Source: Tridacna crocea (taxonomy: Eukaryota; Mollusca; Bivalvia; Cardiida; Cardiidae). From it: a stretch of DNA of 64,000 bases. The first letter of the stretch is position 1; every line of letters begins with the position of its first letter. Position numbers and translations under genes: made by a program. Shown here piece by piece: positions 57,001 to 63,952 of the stretch. The DNA lies in assembly GCA_943736015.1 (NCBI GenBank), contig OX031070.1, forward strand, positions 40,974,173 to 41,038,172, given 5' to 3'. The notes beneath the pieces were generated by a model. It was not told the DNA's origin. It made no database searches and was given only the letters and a program-made list of their open reading frames with translations.

Positions 57001-60000
57001 GCTGATCTAAAAAAAAGAGATCAAGAATTTCAGCTGGTCTAAACTTAGTAGCATCCTTATATGCAAATGAGTTTCTATTTATAGTAACTAGGTCATCCTA
57101 TATTACGTCATCTTTGTTGCCTCCATAGAGACCCCTATACTACTGACTGAAATAGAAAGCATGATAAATATCATAAATCAATCAATTGACTAATCAACCA
57201 ATTGACTAATATTGCATAACTGACATACCTTGATAGCGACGCATGACACAACAGATTACCGACACTGAGGACAGTCTGGCTATAACACAAGGACAATGGT
57301 TTTTCGCCAAGGTAAAGGTTAAGGTACCCATTTATATGACTCATTCTTAAAGCTATTTCTCTTTAAATTCATAACAAAAAGAAAAATCAATATTAGTGTG
57401 CCAAGAAAAAGGGGCCGTCTAAAAAAAATCGTCGACTAAAATGACTGCCAAAATTTAGGCATCCAAAATTGCTGCTGGTCAATAAATAAAAATCTTTCAA
57501 AATAACCGCTGATCTAAAAATAAACATGAAAAATTCAGCTGGTCTAAGCATAGTAGCATCCTTATATGCAAATGAGTTTCCATTTATAGTTACTAGGTCA
57601 TCCAATATTACATCATCTTTGCTTGCCTCCACAGAGACCCCTGTACTACTGACTAAAACAACGTAGAAACCATCATAAATATCAATCAATCAATCAATTG
57701 ACTAATCAATCAATTACTAATATTGCATAACTGACATACCTTGATAGCGAGGCGTGACACAACAGATTACCGTTACTGTGGACAGTCTGGCTATAACACA
57801 AGGGCAATGGTTTACCGCCAACAATAATCGTCACGACACCCTTGTCACCTAGATACACTGAGAAAAAAGGGTACAATGAAGAAAACGATGCAGTGACAGT
57901 ATCGTACAATTTCAGCACAAGAACGTCTAGCACTTATTTGTATGGGTTGAAGGCATGGAAAGACATGGAAAAAACTCTATGTAGGTCACGGTTTCAACAT
58001 ATAAAGCCTCCAACTCGCTACTACTGTACTTGCAACTAAATCAGGTAGAAAACAAATCTCTCAAGAGATGATTTGAAAAGATACTCCTTCTTGTCTATAT
58101 AGTACGCTGAGTGCATAATTGGTGCTAGAAGAGACATCTTATCGCCTTATATTTGTCCAGGTTTTGTATTCATCTAAATACACGAAACTAAAACAATGCT
58201 GATTTAACAATTTCGAATTTGATCAGCTTTGAATAAACCAGGAACGTCACACGCAAAAAGAGGCATTCGGACATCTGCTTTAATGGTTGTCTCAGATCAG
58301 CCTGCGCAGTCCGCAAGGGCTGATCAATCTGAGACAGCATTTTATGACCACATTAGATTTTGTGCTACAGTAGACCTGTGCAAAACAGAAAATTACACAA
58401 AAAACAAAAAGTTTTGTCTCCGATTAGCCTGCGCGGACTACGGAGGCTAATCGGAGATGAGACTTTACGCAAATTTCCGAATGCCCTTTTTCGCGTGTTG
58501 CAATCTATGTAATATTCTAAACTTGAAAAAAACGTAGGCAAAAAGCAGGAACTGTAAGAAAATGTTTTTATTTAAGAAAGGAAGAAAGAAAATCATTGCA
58601 AATGACCAATAGATCTACTGACCACAATCCTGTTCATCCAGCCCATACGGACAATCTTGGTATCCATCGCATCTTTGTGTTTGGTCAATACACGTTCTTT
58701 CTCCGCATGAAAATTGGCTCTCCCCGCAAACACCTAAATGAAAAGAAAGAGAATGGAGGAAAATTAACTCATTACCAAACGACAACATGTTAGGCTTGAA
58801 CAAATCGAAAGCATTTGTAGACAACAAAATAAAAGTGACTGAAAATTTGAAATTTGTTTCGTGAAGAGTAGAAAACATTGTGTGAAAAGGAGAAAATGGT
58901 GGTACCAGCATTTTTTCCTTTTCCCACAATATTTCTAAATACTTCTTTCTCAGGGTCGTCAAAAGTGGGGATTGTGTGGTAATGGGTTAAACACATTTTG
59001 GCACTGTGATAGTTGCTGAACATTGTAGGAATCTGTACATATAACGTGTAGCGTGAGAATCGGGATGAAAACAGCATACAGTCCCATCCCAGAAGAAAAC
59101 TGTTCAAACAAACCCATAAAAGACGAAAAAGCAAAATATCACTTACTTAATATGCTGCCTCTAACTAACCGTCAGGTCTTTTTACAATGAAGATTCTGGT
59201 CACTTATTTATTGATGATCAATGAAAATACTTAATCATTTCAAATAGTTGGGCTATGCTCTGAAAACCGAACAATGTTTTCTAAAGGCTTCTTTCCCAGG
59301 TCGTCAATAGTAGAAATTGTGTGGTAATGGGATGTTTGATCTGCAAAGAGTATAGATCCGTGTCCGTCCGCGGAGGCTGACCCGAGTCGAAATCTTTTGC
59401 TATTGGTCAGGTGACAAGTCTACCTTTTGATTCAGCCGATTTCAAACGAAATAATATTATAGATCCATAATTATACTATAGTTTGGTTGGGCCAATGCAT
59501 CACGGAGACATATTTAACATCAAAGAGCCCGATTACGGCTTATATCTTTAGTAAATAATGATCATCTACCAGCAGAGACATAAACACCTGCTGACATTGT
59601 ATAGAAATTTATGTAAACTCACTGCATTGCGCTTCGTCCGACATATCCGGGCAATTAACTTCTCCGTCACAAATCCATTCCCCAGGCATGCAAATCCTGT
59701 TTGTCCAGCATGGCGTCATACCAGGTAGACAATTCAAAGTTGGATCTGTAATATTTCCATTAGGACAACTATTCAACTCTTTCAAACCCAAAATAAGTAA
59801 AAATGACCTCTTTCGACTGATCTAAATACAATCTATTGAAATTCACAACCAGATGGGTATAGATAAAAGATCAGACTGCACGCCAGCAAAAGTTTCTGCT
59901 TTAGCCTATGGCACCGCAAAGGATTAATATCGGTTAATGATCAGTATAATTACGGGAAAATATCGAATAATCAAGAATGAATCAGAGTGTCATTATGATT

Positions 60001-60500
60001 TATTAAAATTATCCCATCTAAGAACTTTATCGTTGGGGGCATATTTATGATAGCAAAAAAAAACTGAAAATGATACAGAGGGTGACAACAAATTTGTATA
60101 TAAAACCGTTATTGAAAATGAAATCTTAGCTGCTTAAAAAATATATATATTTGATACCTTCGTAAATTTTATCTGTTTTGATGAACTTGAGACGAAATCC
60201 TGTTTTTGCTCCCTGCGCATTAGACTGGAATTCAATTAGGACATCGCCAGACGCTCTGATTGTTTGTGGAAGTTTGTCACCGCAGAGAATAGCCACTGTC
60301 TGTGTCTCATTGTCCGACAATGTCTGGTAGATCCCCAAATTGTCCAACCGGCAGCCACTGCTTTGTTCAATGTCAAACCATTCAAATATCAACGAAACAA
60401 ACTGGAGATTGAACGAAGAAATAAGTGACAACATTCTATACACCAGACAACGGTATATTGGTGAAAACAAATATGAAGCCATAGAGCGCAGAAAATACCC

Positions 60501-60545
<45 letters not shown>

Positions 60546-63500
60546 CCGTCGTGAGCCCACAAACGTTACCGATGGTAACGACGAAAAGTACATTTTTTTT
60601 TCAAAGATCACCTAGATTACATGTAGTTTGAGCAATGAACTGGTTGTTATTTCATAACTGAAATTTCGGTTAAATCATTACAAGTCTGATGAATGAGCCA
60701 ACTTCCGGGGGCACACGGCAAACTTCTTATTATCCCTATACATTATCTGAGATCTATTTTCTTTTTAGACAGGTCAGGTCGTCCCTACAACTATGTATAA
60801 CGAGTTTTGTTTATCTGGTTCTCCCGCAATTTTCGTAAAACAGTTAAAACTGAATGTGAGAGTCTTACTTAAAAACAATGCATAGCCATTTCATTGGGAC
60901 CCATCACATTTGATAGGACTTTTAGTCCATTATGTAGCAAAAATACACCTTTATTTTTTTTACCATAGCAGTTAAACGAGCTAACTACAATATCATTTTA
61001 AAGGTTTTTCACTGACATACAGCATTTCAGCAGCTTTTCTGCCCTTAGGTTTACATGTATGGATGCACTGGTAACAAAATGCAAATTCGTATAGAGTATT
61101 AACAATTTTTTGTGATGATGATCTTAGCCCTCAGTCTGATGAACACGACTGAAACCCTTTTGTGGACAGTGTAGATCAAGATTAGACTGCACAAAATGTG
61201 CAGTCTGATTTTAGATCTACACTGTTCGATATTGAGTTACCATCGATGGTTTTCAGCATCAGCTTGAAGGTATCAGTTTACTTATTTAGCAGATTAAGAC
61301 TCGAAACATCTACCGCGGGTTACAAGTAAAGTCCATACGAGTTACATACCTGTGCTTCTGATTCCTTAATCTTCCATCGACACAAGAGGTTTGGCGGATA
61401 CGTGGTTTTGTTCTGTATCTTTGGTGACTCTATATAGCCGATGTCATCTAACAGACTTAGAGGTTCATTACTGGGCGAACAAGCTGGTGTTAAGCTTGTA
61501 TCGATTGACGACGAAGTTGTAGAACTAGTGTCAGAAGCCTTTGTTGGAGCTAGTGTCATGGAACCACTCTGTGTTAAGTTAGAAGCGGTTGTTGTAACTG
61601 AAGTACTTTTGATAGTCATCGATGACGGCTTGTCTGTCACTGTATCATTCGGCCAATAAGATGTTGATTCTGTTTGATTAAAAATAACAGAAGCGCTTGT
61701 GGCATGCGATATTGTTGATACAAGTGGCGATTGAGAAGAAAATGAAGCCGACGTTGTCGCCTTAGTTTCTTGCTTTCCTGGTGAGTTTGTAGTTGGCATA
61801 CCTTCAGCTGTGGTAGTCGTTGAGTCTGTTGTAGTTTTTGGGTTGAAGTTGCTAGCTGAGCTTGTAAACTGCGTAGTCAGCAGTGAGGATTTAATTGAAG
61901 TCAATGATGTTGGGTTAAATATGGATGTCAATGTTAATGATGTCTTTGCTGTCGATGTTAACGTATTGCCCGGACTGGCATTTGTTGTTGTTGATAATTT
62001 TATAGTGTTTGTGACTTGGTTTGATTTCGTCGATTCTGTGAAAGCTGTTGAAGGCTTTGTCACATTTACGCTGGGTATTATGCTCGATACATTTGTTGCA
62101 GCTGTTGGAACTGGACTAGTCATTGTGTACGTTTTAGATCCGGACCCATCATGAAACGGTTGTTGATCAGACGACAGTTTTGGTGTAGGTGAAACTGTTG
62201 TTGTAGGAATTAGTTTTGAGACAGTTGTCGATGTATAGGATGATACATCTGGGGTTGGATAGGATAGGTCTGATGACAATTTGGGGTTTTGGGTGGAAGC
62301 AAGTGGAGATACGGCCGATGTTTTTAGTATCTTAGTCGTTACAGTTGATGCCTGAGGTGTTGTAGGAAATTTACTTTGCTTAGTTTCTGATGTGTCCGCA
62401 GGACTTGATACCGTTATCATCGGTGTCTCTGTTGAGGCTTTGGTCCTATGAAGCAGAATCTTAAACCCTTGCCTTGTGACTATGTGATCTGACCGAAAGC
62501 GTAATGTTAAAGTCTCTGTCGTTGTGAAAATAAATGTATGAGAAAGGTCATTGTTAAGAAAACATACTCGCGAATTTGAGTCGTAACTGTATTGCACGAA
62601 ATTGCCGGCCTCACATGACGCGTAACTGTCCAACACTTGTCCTGGAATAATGTGTCCACATAGTTTAATATCCTGATCTTTAAATTGAATGTTCAGAGCG
62701 TCCCACAAACACACGGAGTTTTGTTCAACGTCAAATGCTTCTATCGTCAGTACAATATTCTGCAAAAGAATGAACCTTTCGTTATGATAACTTCTAAAAC
62801 TGCAACTATTGTCTGAATCTTAGTCTTAACATTGCTTCCAATAAAACTGTCATCAAACTCTATTTTTTCGTTCTGAGTGCAAAATGAAAGGACAAGCAAT
62901 TCTTCATGTTGTTACTTTACTTTCAAGAGGTTGTTCTATGCATGACAAGATGTCGTTTGCCAGCCATGATGTATTTAAAGATTTCTCCTTACAAATGTTT
63001 TAGTCTAGAAACCCATTCTATCATAACAAAGGTGAAAAAAAACGTTAAACAAAAACATTTAAACAGACTCACCTCTCCAATATTTCCTTTTAAAGTTTTG
63101 TTGCATGCAACATTTAATGGATAGTCCAGTCCATTTGAAAATCCAGGTGATGTTAAAAAAAGATTGTCTTCCATCTCTAAAGGGTCTTGACTACAGATAT
63201 CAAGCTCTTTGTTAATTCCTTTAACAGTTGTTGGTAGAGTCCTAGCGCCTGAATTCGTTGTGGTTTCGTTTGGACCTTCGGCAGTAGATGTACTTTTATG
63301 TGTTGAATAACTAGAAGAACCTACAACAGGCACGCTAGCTGATGTAGGTATTGAAGTGCCTGAAGACTGGGAAGATTGTTTCGTCGATGAAGGTGTAGAA
63401 AGTGTGATTACCGTCAGTAATGATGTTTTCTCTGTACTTATAACTGTGGTAAACGGCGATGTTTTTGACTGAGGCTCTGTTGGCCCCGAAGATACAGTGC

Positions 63501-63689
63501 TCAAACTTGTTACTGGGATCAATGATATAGTGCTTGCTTCAGGCGTTGTTTGTCCTTGGGTAACATTGTATACAGATGGATCTGTTGATGTTTGTGGTTT
63601 ATTTATAAGCGTATTGTTAGTTTTGGGCGATGACATTGGATAAGAGGTAGTCGTTTCTGTTGCTGTTGATGATGACTGATTCGTTGAAT
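40713..63689 (-). CDS. Modular CUB/mucin/LDLa/SRCR-like/trypsin/MAM serine protease, 5'-incomplete
   Basis: Fourteen exons on the minus strand join in frame: 63689-63073, 62759-61350, 60401-60158, 59745-59623, 58733-58623, 57857-57740, 53515-53466, 52569-52398, 51534-51269, 50585-50419, 47908-47746, 46990-46880, 45280-44912 and 41086-40713. Every junction has AG/GT sites and compatible phases, giving 1430 residues plus a stop. Order: Ser/Thr-rich stretch, CUB, Ser/Thr-rich stretch, CUB, two LDLa, short SRCR-like module, S1 protease, MAM, partial MAM. LDLa-SRCR-protease is the order in enteropeptidase and other TMPRSS-type proteases. Mucin stalks and MAM modules after the protease are not. I infer a secreted or tethered extracellular trypsin-like enzyme. 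The start, any signal peptide or membrane anchor, and possible extra exons upstream lie beyond the window. No gene symbol is assigned. Confidence 0.9.
41430..41570 (+). mobile_element. tRNA-derived SINE head
   Basis: It has an A-box-like TGGCTGTTAGGTAGAGCG (from 41442) and a B-box-like AGTTCGATACC (41485-41495) at tRNA-like spacing. The flanking ends do not pair as an acceptor stem, so it is a SINE or tRNA relic rather than a tRNA gene. The tail beyond CATTGGCCCACACATTAGGC was not recognised. Confidence 0.6.
41880..42202 (-). mobile_element. TTAA-flanked MITE, inverted copy
   Basis: It ends GGGTCTACTACCTTAA at 42202 and aligns in reverse with 25743-26122 and 28757-29134 (TATTTATAAATGATATTTTC, GGGAGGTAATTATTATC). 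The left end merges into another repeat related to 42670-42775. The terminal TTAA is shared with the next element. Confidence 0.7.
42199..42427 (-). mobile_element. TTAA palindromic element
   Basis: TTAA at both ends. Core 42306-42372 with C apex, mirrored CACTGTG/CACAGTG and one other mismatch. Confidence 0.85.
42858..43017. mobile_element. GGGCCCGTATTC MITE, short copy
   Basis: Inverted ends GGGCCCGTATTCCCCAACCA and TGGTTGGTGAATACGGGTCC. It shares the GGTTTAGCCAATCAGAAG block with 31450-31765. Confidence 0.75.
43330..43690. repeat. MITE-like repeat, GTCGTCTCGG family (two to three units)
   Basis: CGAAAAGGGGCATTCGG, three GTCGTCTCGGGTCAGCC-type units and a final inverse (GATCCGAGACAACAATTTACG) form short hairpins. 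Relatives at 1265 and 58255. Confidence 0.6.
43823..44053 (+). mobile_element. TTAA palindromic element, perfect core
   Basis: Core 43878-43944 with A apex. The right TTAA (44050-44053) is shared with the next copy. A half element (about 43725-43822) abuts its left end. Confidence 0.85.
44050..44278 (-). mobile_element. TTAA palindromic element, tail-to-tail with the previous copy
   Basis: It shares TTAA 44050-44053. Core about 44157-44223, diverged (GAAATGAAATAAAATGC against GCATTTTCTCCCTTTTCC). Confidence 0.75.
44560..44850. repeat. Repeat related to 19965-20660
   Basis: It shares AGATGGCATTCTACAAATAC, GGGCATCCTGGGTACCGAACC and ACTCAATAAAACGCTAC blocks, in inverse orientation to 20040-20340. 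It ends close to the MAM exon. Confidence 0.6.
44912..45280 (-). CDS. Protease gene, exon 13: MAM domain, C-terminal part
   Basis: Phase 1 to 1, 369 nt. It reads GYILYAIRADSNLSDPQNA, then CLGFQFLFS, and ends GLGLDNVTLTLTSCSG. This fits the beta-rich body of a MAM domain with its conserved Cys and terminal (L)DNV-type strand. Several NxT/S sites suggest glycosylation. Confidence 0.88.
45495..45582. repeat. Half palindrome, TTCGGCAAATATTTCCCCAT family
   Basis: One arm of the 37044-37180 family within intron 12. A decayed TTAA element fragment precedes it at about 45360-45440. Confidence 0.55.
46409..46598 (-). repeat. Diverged TTAA palindromic element
   Basis: CTGTACCAAACGAAAAAG and ATCGTGGGAAAAGGAGAAAA are clear; the right arm is decayed. 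It ends at the TTAA that starts the next copy. Confidence 0.6.
46595..46825 (+). mobile_element. TTAA palindromic element in intron 12
   Basis: TTAA at both ends. Core 46646-46712 with A apex; one mismatch in the left arm. It lies 55 bp from the MAM exon. Confidence 0.85.
46880..46990 (-). CDS. Protease gene, exon 12: MAM domain, N-terminal part
   Basis: Phase 1 to 1, 111 nt, acceptor TTACTTCCTAAG. It encodes NCSFETSDWCGYRALSSGK and then WTRKPGGKHVT, the typical opening of a MAM domain (C-x-FE...WCG...W). It follows the protease exon directly. Confidence 0.88.
47304..47540 (+). mobile_element. TTAA palindromic element, ends eroded
   Basis: Core 47358-47425 with A apex. AGAAGAAAA on the left is mirrored by TTTTCTTCT on the right (most copies: GGAG/CTCC), with other mismatches. 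Confidence 0.7.
47746..47908 (-). CDS. Protease gene, exon 11: catalytic Ser and C-terminal barrel
   Basis: Phase 0 to 1, 163 nt. It opens GDSGGGLMCQ; the catalytic Ser codon is 47900-47902. SWGELCGSTNKPGVYTKV follows, with the G216 and G226 positions expected of a trypsin pocket, then the final helix (SYIHWINQTL). The residue after GDSGG is Gly (47891-47893), where almost all family members have Pro. Confidence 0.95.
47970..48450. repeat. (TC)n microsatellite and CACT/CACC minisatellite with a 100-bp higher-order unit
   Basis: (TC)n at about 47970-48030 runs into CACTCACTCACC-type tetranucleotides to about 48440. A 100-bp block starting CGCACACTCACCCACCCAAC recurs at 48151 and 48251. It lies in intron 10, about 60 bp upstream of the catalytic-Ser exon. 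The 242-codon plus-strand ORF over it is spurious. Confidence 0.9.
48827..49051 (+). mobile_element. TTAA palindromic element in intron 10
   Basis: The left TTAA is lost; the right TTAA is 49048-49051. Core 48888-48954 with A apex, with mismatches only near the base. Confidence 0.8.
49505..50240. repeat. Dispersed repeat of about 600 bp, copy 2, interrupted
   Basis: It corresponds to 13905-14510 and is split by the foldback element at 49540-49796. Confidence 0.7.
49540..49796. mobile_element. Foldback element with 60-bp arms and 10-bp target duplication
   Basis: The arms ATCCTCGGATACCCCGGGGT.. (49541-49601) and their inverse (49736-49796) match nearly perfectly over about 60 bp around 134 bp of unique sequence. 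GCATAACATC flanks both sides (49530-49539, 49797-49806). The homologous repeat at 13905 is uninterrupted here. Duplication length and structure fit a Mutator-like non-autonomous element, by inference. Confidence 0.85.
50419..50585 (-). CDS. Protease gene, exon 10: loop region and S1 pocket
   Basis: Phase 1 to 0, 167 nt. It contains KEMICAGYSSGAIDTCK, continuing into GDSGG in the next exon. The Asp six residues before the catalytic Ser is the D189 that gives trypsin-like cleavage after Arg/Lys. The donor reads GTTGGT, a weaker form of the consensus. Confidence 0.92.
50625..50945. repeat. Repeat related to 19965-20660 in intron 9
   Basis: It shares CTAGATGGCATTCTACAAAT, TTGGGCATCCTTG and ATCGGGGAGAGTGATG blocks with 44560-44850. 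Confidence 0.6.
50974..51212 (-). repeat. Two left halves of TTAA palindromic elements
   Basis: A fragment at 50974-51066 abuts, through TTAA, a second at 51064-51212. The second keeps its left arm up to the apex (CCTGGTGACC) and has nothing of the right arm. It ends about 55 bp from protease exon 9. Confidence 0.7.
51269..51534 (-). CDS. Protease gene, exon 9: catalytic Asp
   Basis: Phase 2 to 1, 266 nt. ADIALLKLDRPL contains the catalytic Asp (51405-51407). QICLPWDG carries the Cys that usually bridges to the pro-region, and CFIAGWG follows. This spacing is standard for S1 proteases. Confidence 0.95.
51640..51945 (-). repeat. Composite GTAAGATCG repeat plus palindrome, decayed, in intron 8
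   Basis: The body repeat (51640-51815) is followed by an imperfect palindrome (51820-51945), arranged as at 30633-31089 but more diverged. Confidence 0.6.
52143..52371 (+). mobile_element. TTAA palindromic element in intron 8
   Basis: TTAA at both ends. Core 52198-52264 with A apex and two mismatches. It lies only 27 bp downstream, in transcript direction, of the exon 8 donor. Confidence 0.85.
52398..52569 (-). CDS. Protease gene, exon 8: activation site and catalytic His
   Basis: Phase 1 to 2, 172 nt. ECGVKSYHFRRKRIIGG spans the pro-region Cys and the activation junction (cut expected between R and I). VLTAGHC carries the catalytic His (52409-52411). The basic RRKR before IIGG resembles a furin-type site, so activation by a proprotein convertase is possible as well as by a trypsin-like enzyme. 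Confidence 0.95.
53136..53350 (-). repeat. Possible SINE or tRNA relic
   Basis: On the minus strand GGTCCCGGGCTCGAGCC looks B-box-like and the segment is GC-richer than its surroundings. The call is weak; a short ORF over it has no family resemblance. Confidence 0.25.
53466..53515 (-). CDS. Protease gene, exon 7: end of SRCR-like module
   Basis: Phase 2 to 1, only 50 nt. It reads TSCPSNYETRLQCHNH. It completes a short SRCR-type module (the L-x-C strand just before the protease, as in TMPRSS-family proteins). Small size makes it easy to miss, but both splice sites and phases fit. Confidence 0.8.
54079..54250. repeat. Foldback, GAAATAATCTCCTTTCTATC family
   Basis: Arms of roughly 50 nt (left about 54079-54135, right about 54195-54250) pair with several mismatches around about 60 nt. 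Confidence 0.7.
55697..55924 (-). mobile_element. TTAA palindromic element, perfect core, intron 6
   Basis: TTAA at both ends. Core 55803-55869 is perfect around T, with mirrored CACTGTG/CACAGTG. Confidence 0.88.
56812..57829 (-). repeat. Tandem duplication (about 506 bp) including half of exon 6
   Basis: Units start GTTAAGGTACCCA at 56812 and 57318 and are colinear with small indels (offset 506 to 511). The right unit contains the 3' part of the real exon 6 and its donor. The left unit contains a matching 82-nt stretch (57229-57310) with the same donor but no acceptor. Confidence 0.85.
57229..57310 (-). pseudogene. Duplicated half-exon of the SRCR-like module
   Basis: It reads GEKPLSLCYSQTVLSVGNLL.. 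against GGKPLPLCYSQTVHSNGNLL in the real exon. The frame is open and the donor (AAG|GTATGTCA) is intact, but pyrimidine-rich sequence without AG precedes it, so it should not be spliced in. Confidence 0.8.
57740..57857 (-). CDS. Protease gene, exon 6: SRCR-like module, first part
   Basis: Phase 1 to 2, 118 nt, acceptor CCCTTTTTTCTCAG. It reads VYLGDKGVVTIIVGGKPLPL, then CYSQTVHSNGNLLCHASLS. It resembles the reduced SRCR modules found between LDLa and protease in enteropeptidase and TMPRSS proteins. The domain call is by position and pattern. Confidence 0.78.
58255..58505 (+). repeat. MITE-like repeat with two hairpins, intron 5
   Basis: GTCTCAGATCAGCCTGCGCAG with its inverse (58290-58345) and GTCTCCGATTAGCCTGCGCGG with its inverse (58417-58470) give two stem-loops. 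Relatives at 1265 and 43330. Confidence 0.65.
58623..58733 (-). CDS. Protease gene, exon 5: LDLa 2
   Basis: Phase 1 to 1, 111 nt. CGESQFSCGERTC is followed by CDGYQDCPYGLDEQDC: six Cys and the acidic C-terminal calcium cage of an LDL-receptor class A repeat. It lies alone in one symmetrical exon, as is usual for shuffled LDLa modules. Confidence 0.93.
58764..58990 (-). mobile_element. TTAA palindromic element in intron 4
   Basis: TTAA at both ends. Core about 58871-58936, with the apex altered to GGTGGTACCAGC. It lies 31 bp upstream of exon 5. Confidence 0.8.
59271..59331 (-). repeat. Right-end fragment of a TTAA palindromic element
   Basis: AACAATGTTTTCTAAAGGCTTC and GTAGAAATTGTGTGGTAATGGG remain; the rest is replaced by another short repeat. 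Confidence 0.6.
59623..59745 (-). CDS. Protease gene, exon 4: LDLa 1
   Basis: Phase 1 to 1, 123 nt, consensus donor GTGAGT. CLPGMTPCWTNRIC then CDGEVNCPDMSDEAQC is an LDLa repeat. Asn stands where Asp is typical in the 'DC' calcium-ligand position. Confidence 0.93.
60158..60401 (-). CDS. Protease gene, exon 3: second CUB domain, C-terminal half
   Basis: Phase 0 to 1, 244 nt. FVSLIFEWFDIEQSSGC, LCGDKLPQTIRASGDVLIEF and GAKTGFRLKF follow the CUB pattern (hydrophobic FxxFDxE, LCG, final GFxxxF strand). Confidence 0.93.
60506..60541. repeat. (CT)n microsatellite in intron 2
   Basis: About 18 dinucleotide units. ORFs through it are repeat artefacts. Confidence 0.9.
60620..61160 (-). other. Intron 2, nothing recognised
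   Basis: AT-rich sequence without exon-like or repeat structure that I recognise, up to the hairpin at 61165. Confidence 0.5.
61165..61227. repeat. Hairpin, GACAGTGTAGATC family, intron 2
   Basis: Arms of about 28 nt pair around ACAAAATGT. Relatives at 22508 and 35147. Confidence 0.78.
61350..62759 (-). CDS. Protease gene, exon 2: CUB 1 second half, mucin-like stretch, CUB 2 first half
   Basis: A 1410-nt phase 0 to 0 exon of 470 codons. It opens NIVLTIEAFDVEQNSVC, the second half of CUB 1, ending near GFKILLHRTKA. About 300 residues very rich in Ser, Thr and Pro follow, with many N-x-S/T sites, consistent with a heavily O-glycosylated stalk. It closes with the first half of CUB 2 (YIESPKIQNKTTYPPNLLCR, WKIKESEAQ) and donor CAG|GTATGT. 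Confidence 0.92.
63073..63689 (-). CDS. Protease gene, first exon in window: mucin-like stretch and CUB 1 first half
   Basis: Phase 1 to 0, 617 nt, acceptor AACATTACAG. About 150 Ser/Thr-rich residues precede DICSQDPLEMEDNLFLTSPG, FSNGLDYPLNVACNKTLKGN, the first half of a CUB domain, with donor GAG|GTGAGT. The CUB is split at the same point and phase as the second one. Exons further 5' are outside the window. Confidence 0.9.
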
Positions 63690-63714
63690 CTGTAATGTTA
63701 GGTTCAATGAGTAA

Positions 63715-63950
63715 TTAAGCCATGCTCTGTGAAAAGAGAGTTTAATGCATGAACAAAAAAATATCGACTCAGGTCGACCAGCGAAGTCCGCTGCCACCGA
63801 AGTCCTCGCAGGCAGAGTTGGTCATTTCTTTTTTTAAATTTAGTAATTTTCTGCATGTCCAAAGATTTTTTACCGCCGTGTTAGACAAAATGGATTTTAT
63901 GTTTCTATAATTACGGGATGATTTGCGTGGTATCATGGATAATAGAGATG
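63715..63950. repeat. CATGCTCTG MITE-like repeat in the upstream intron
   Basis: GCCATGCTCTGTGAAAAGAG, TCGACTCAGGTCGACCAGCG and CATGTCCAAAGATTTTT blocks match other copies of the family. Confidence 0.6.
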
Positions 63951-63952
63951 CA

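Larger units (their letters stand above)
53516..57739 (-). other. Intron 6 (4.2 kb)
   Basis: It contains a foldback with arms of about 50 nt (54079-54250), decayed TTAA palindromic elements (53520-53620, 54620-54850, 55048-55250, 55320-55385), one complete copy (55697-55924) and the tandem duplication at 56812-57829. The rest (about 53640-54075, 54255-54600, 55930-56810) shows nothing I recognise. Confidence 0.65.

Noticed and set aside
57229..57310. An additional or alternative SRCR exon
   Set aside because: There is no AG acceptor at its 5' edge, and it is the truncated half of a tandem duplication.
61810..62154. 114-codon plus-strand ORF rich in Val
   Set aside because: It is antisense to the Ser/Thr-rich coding exon and reflects its composition.
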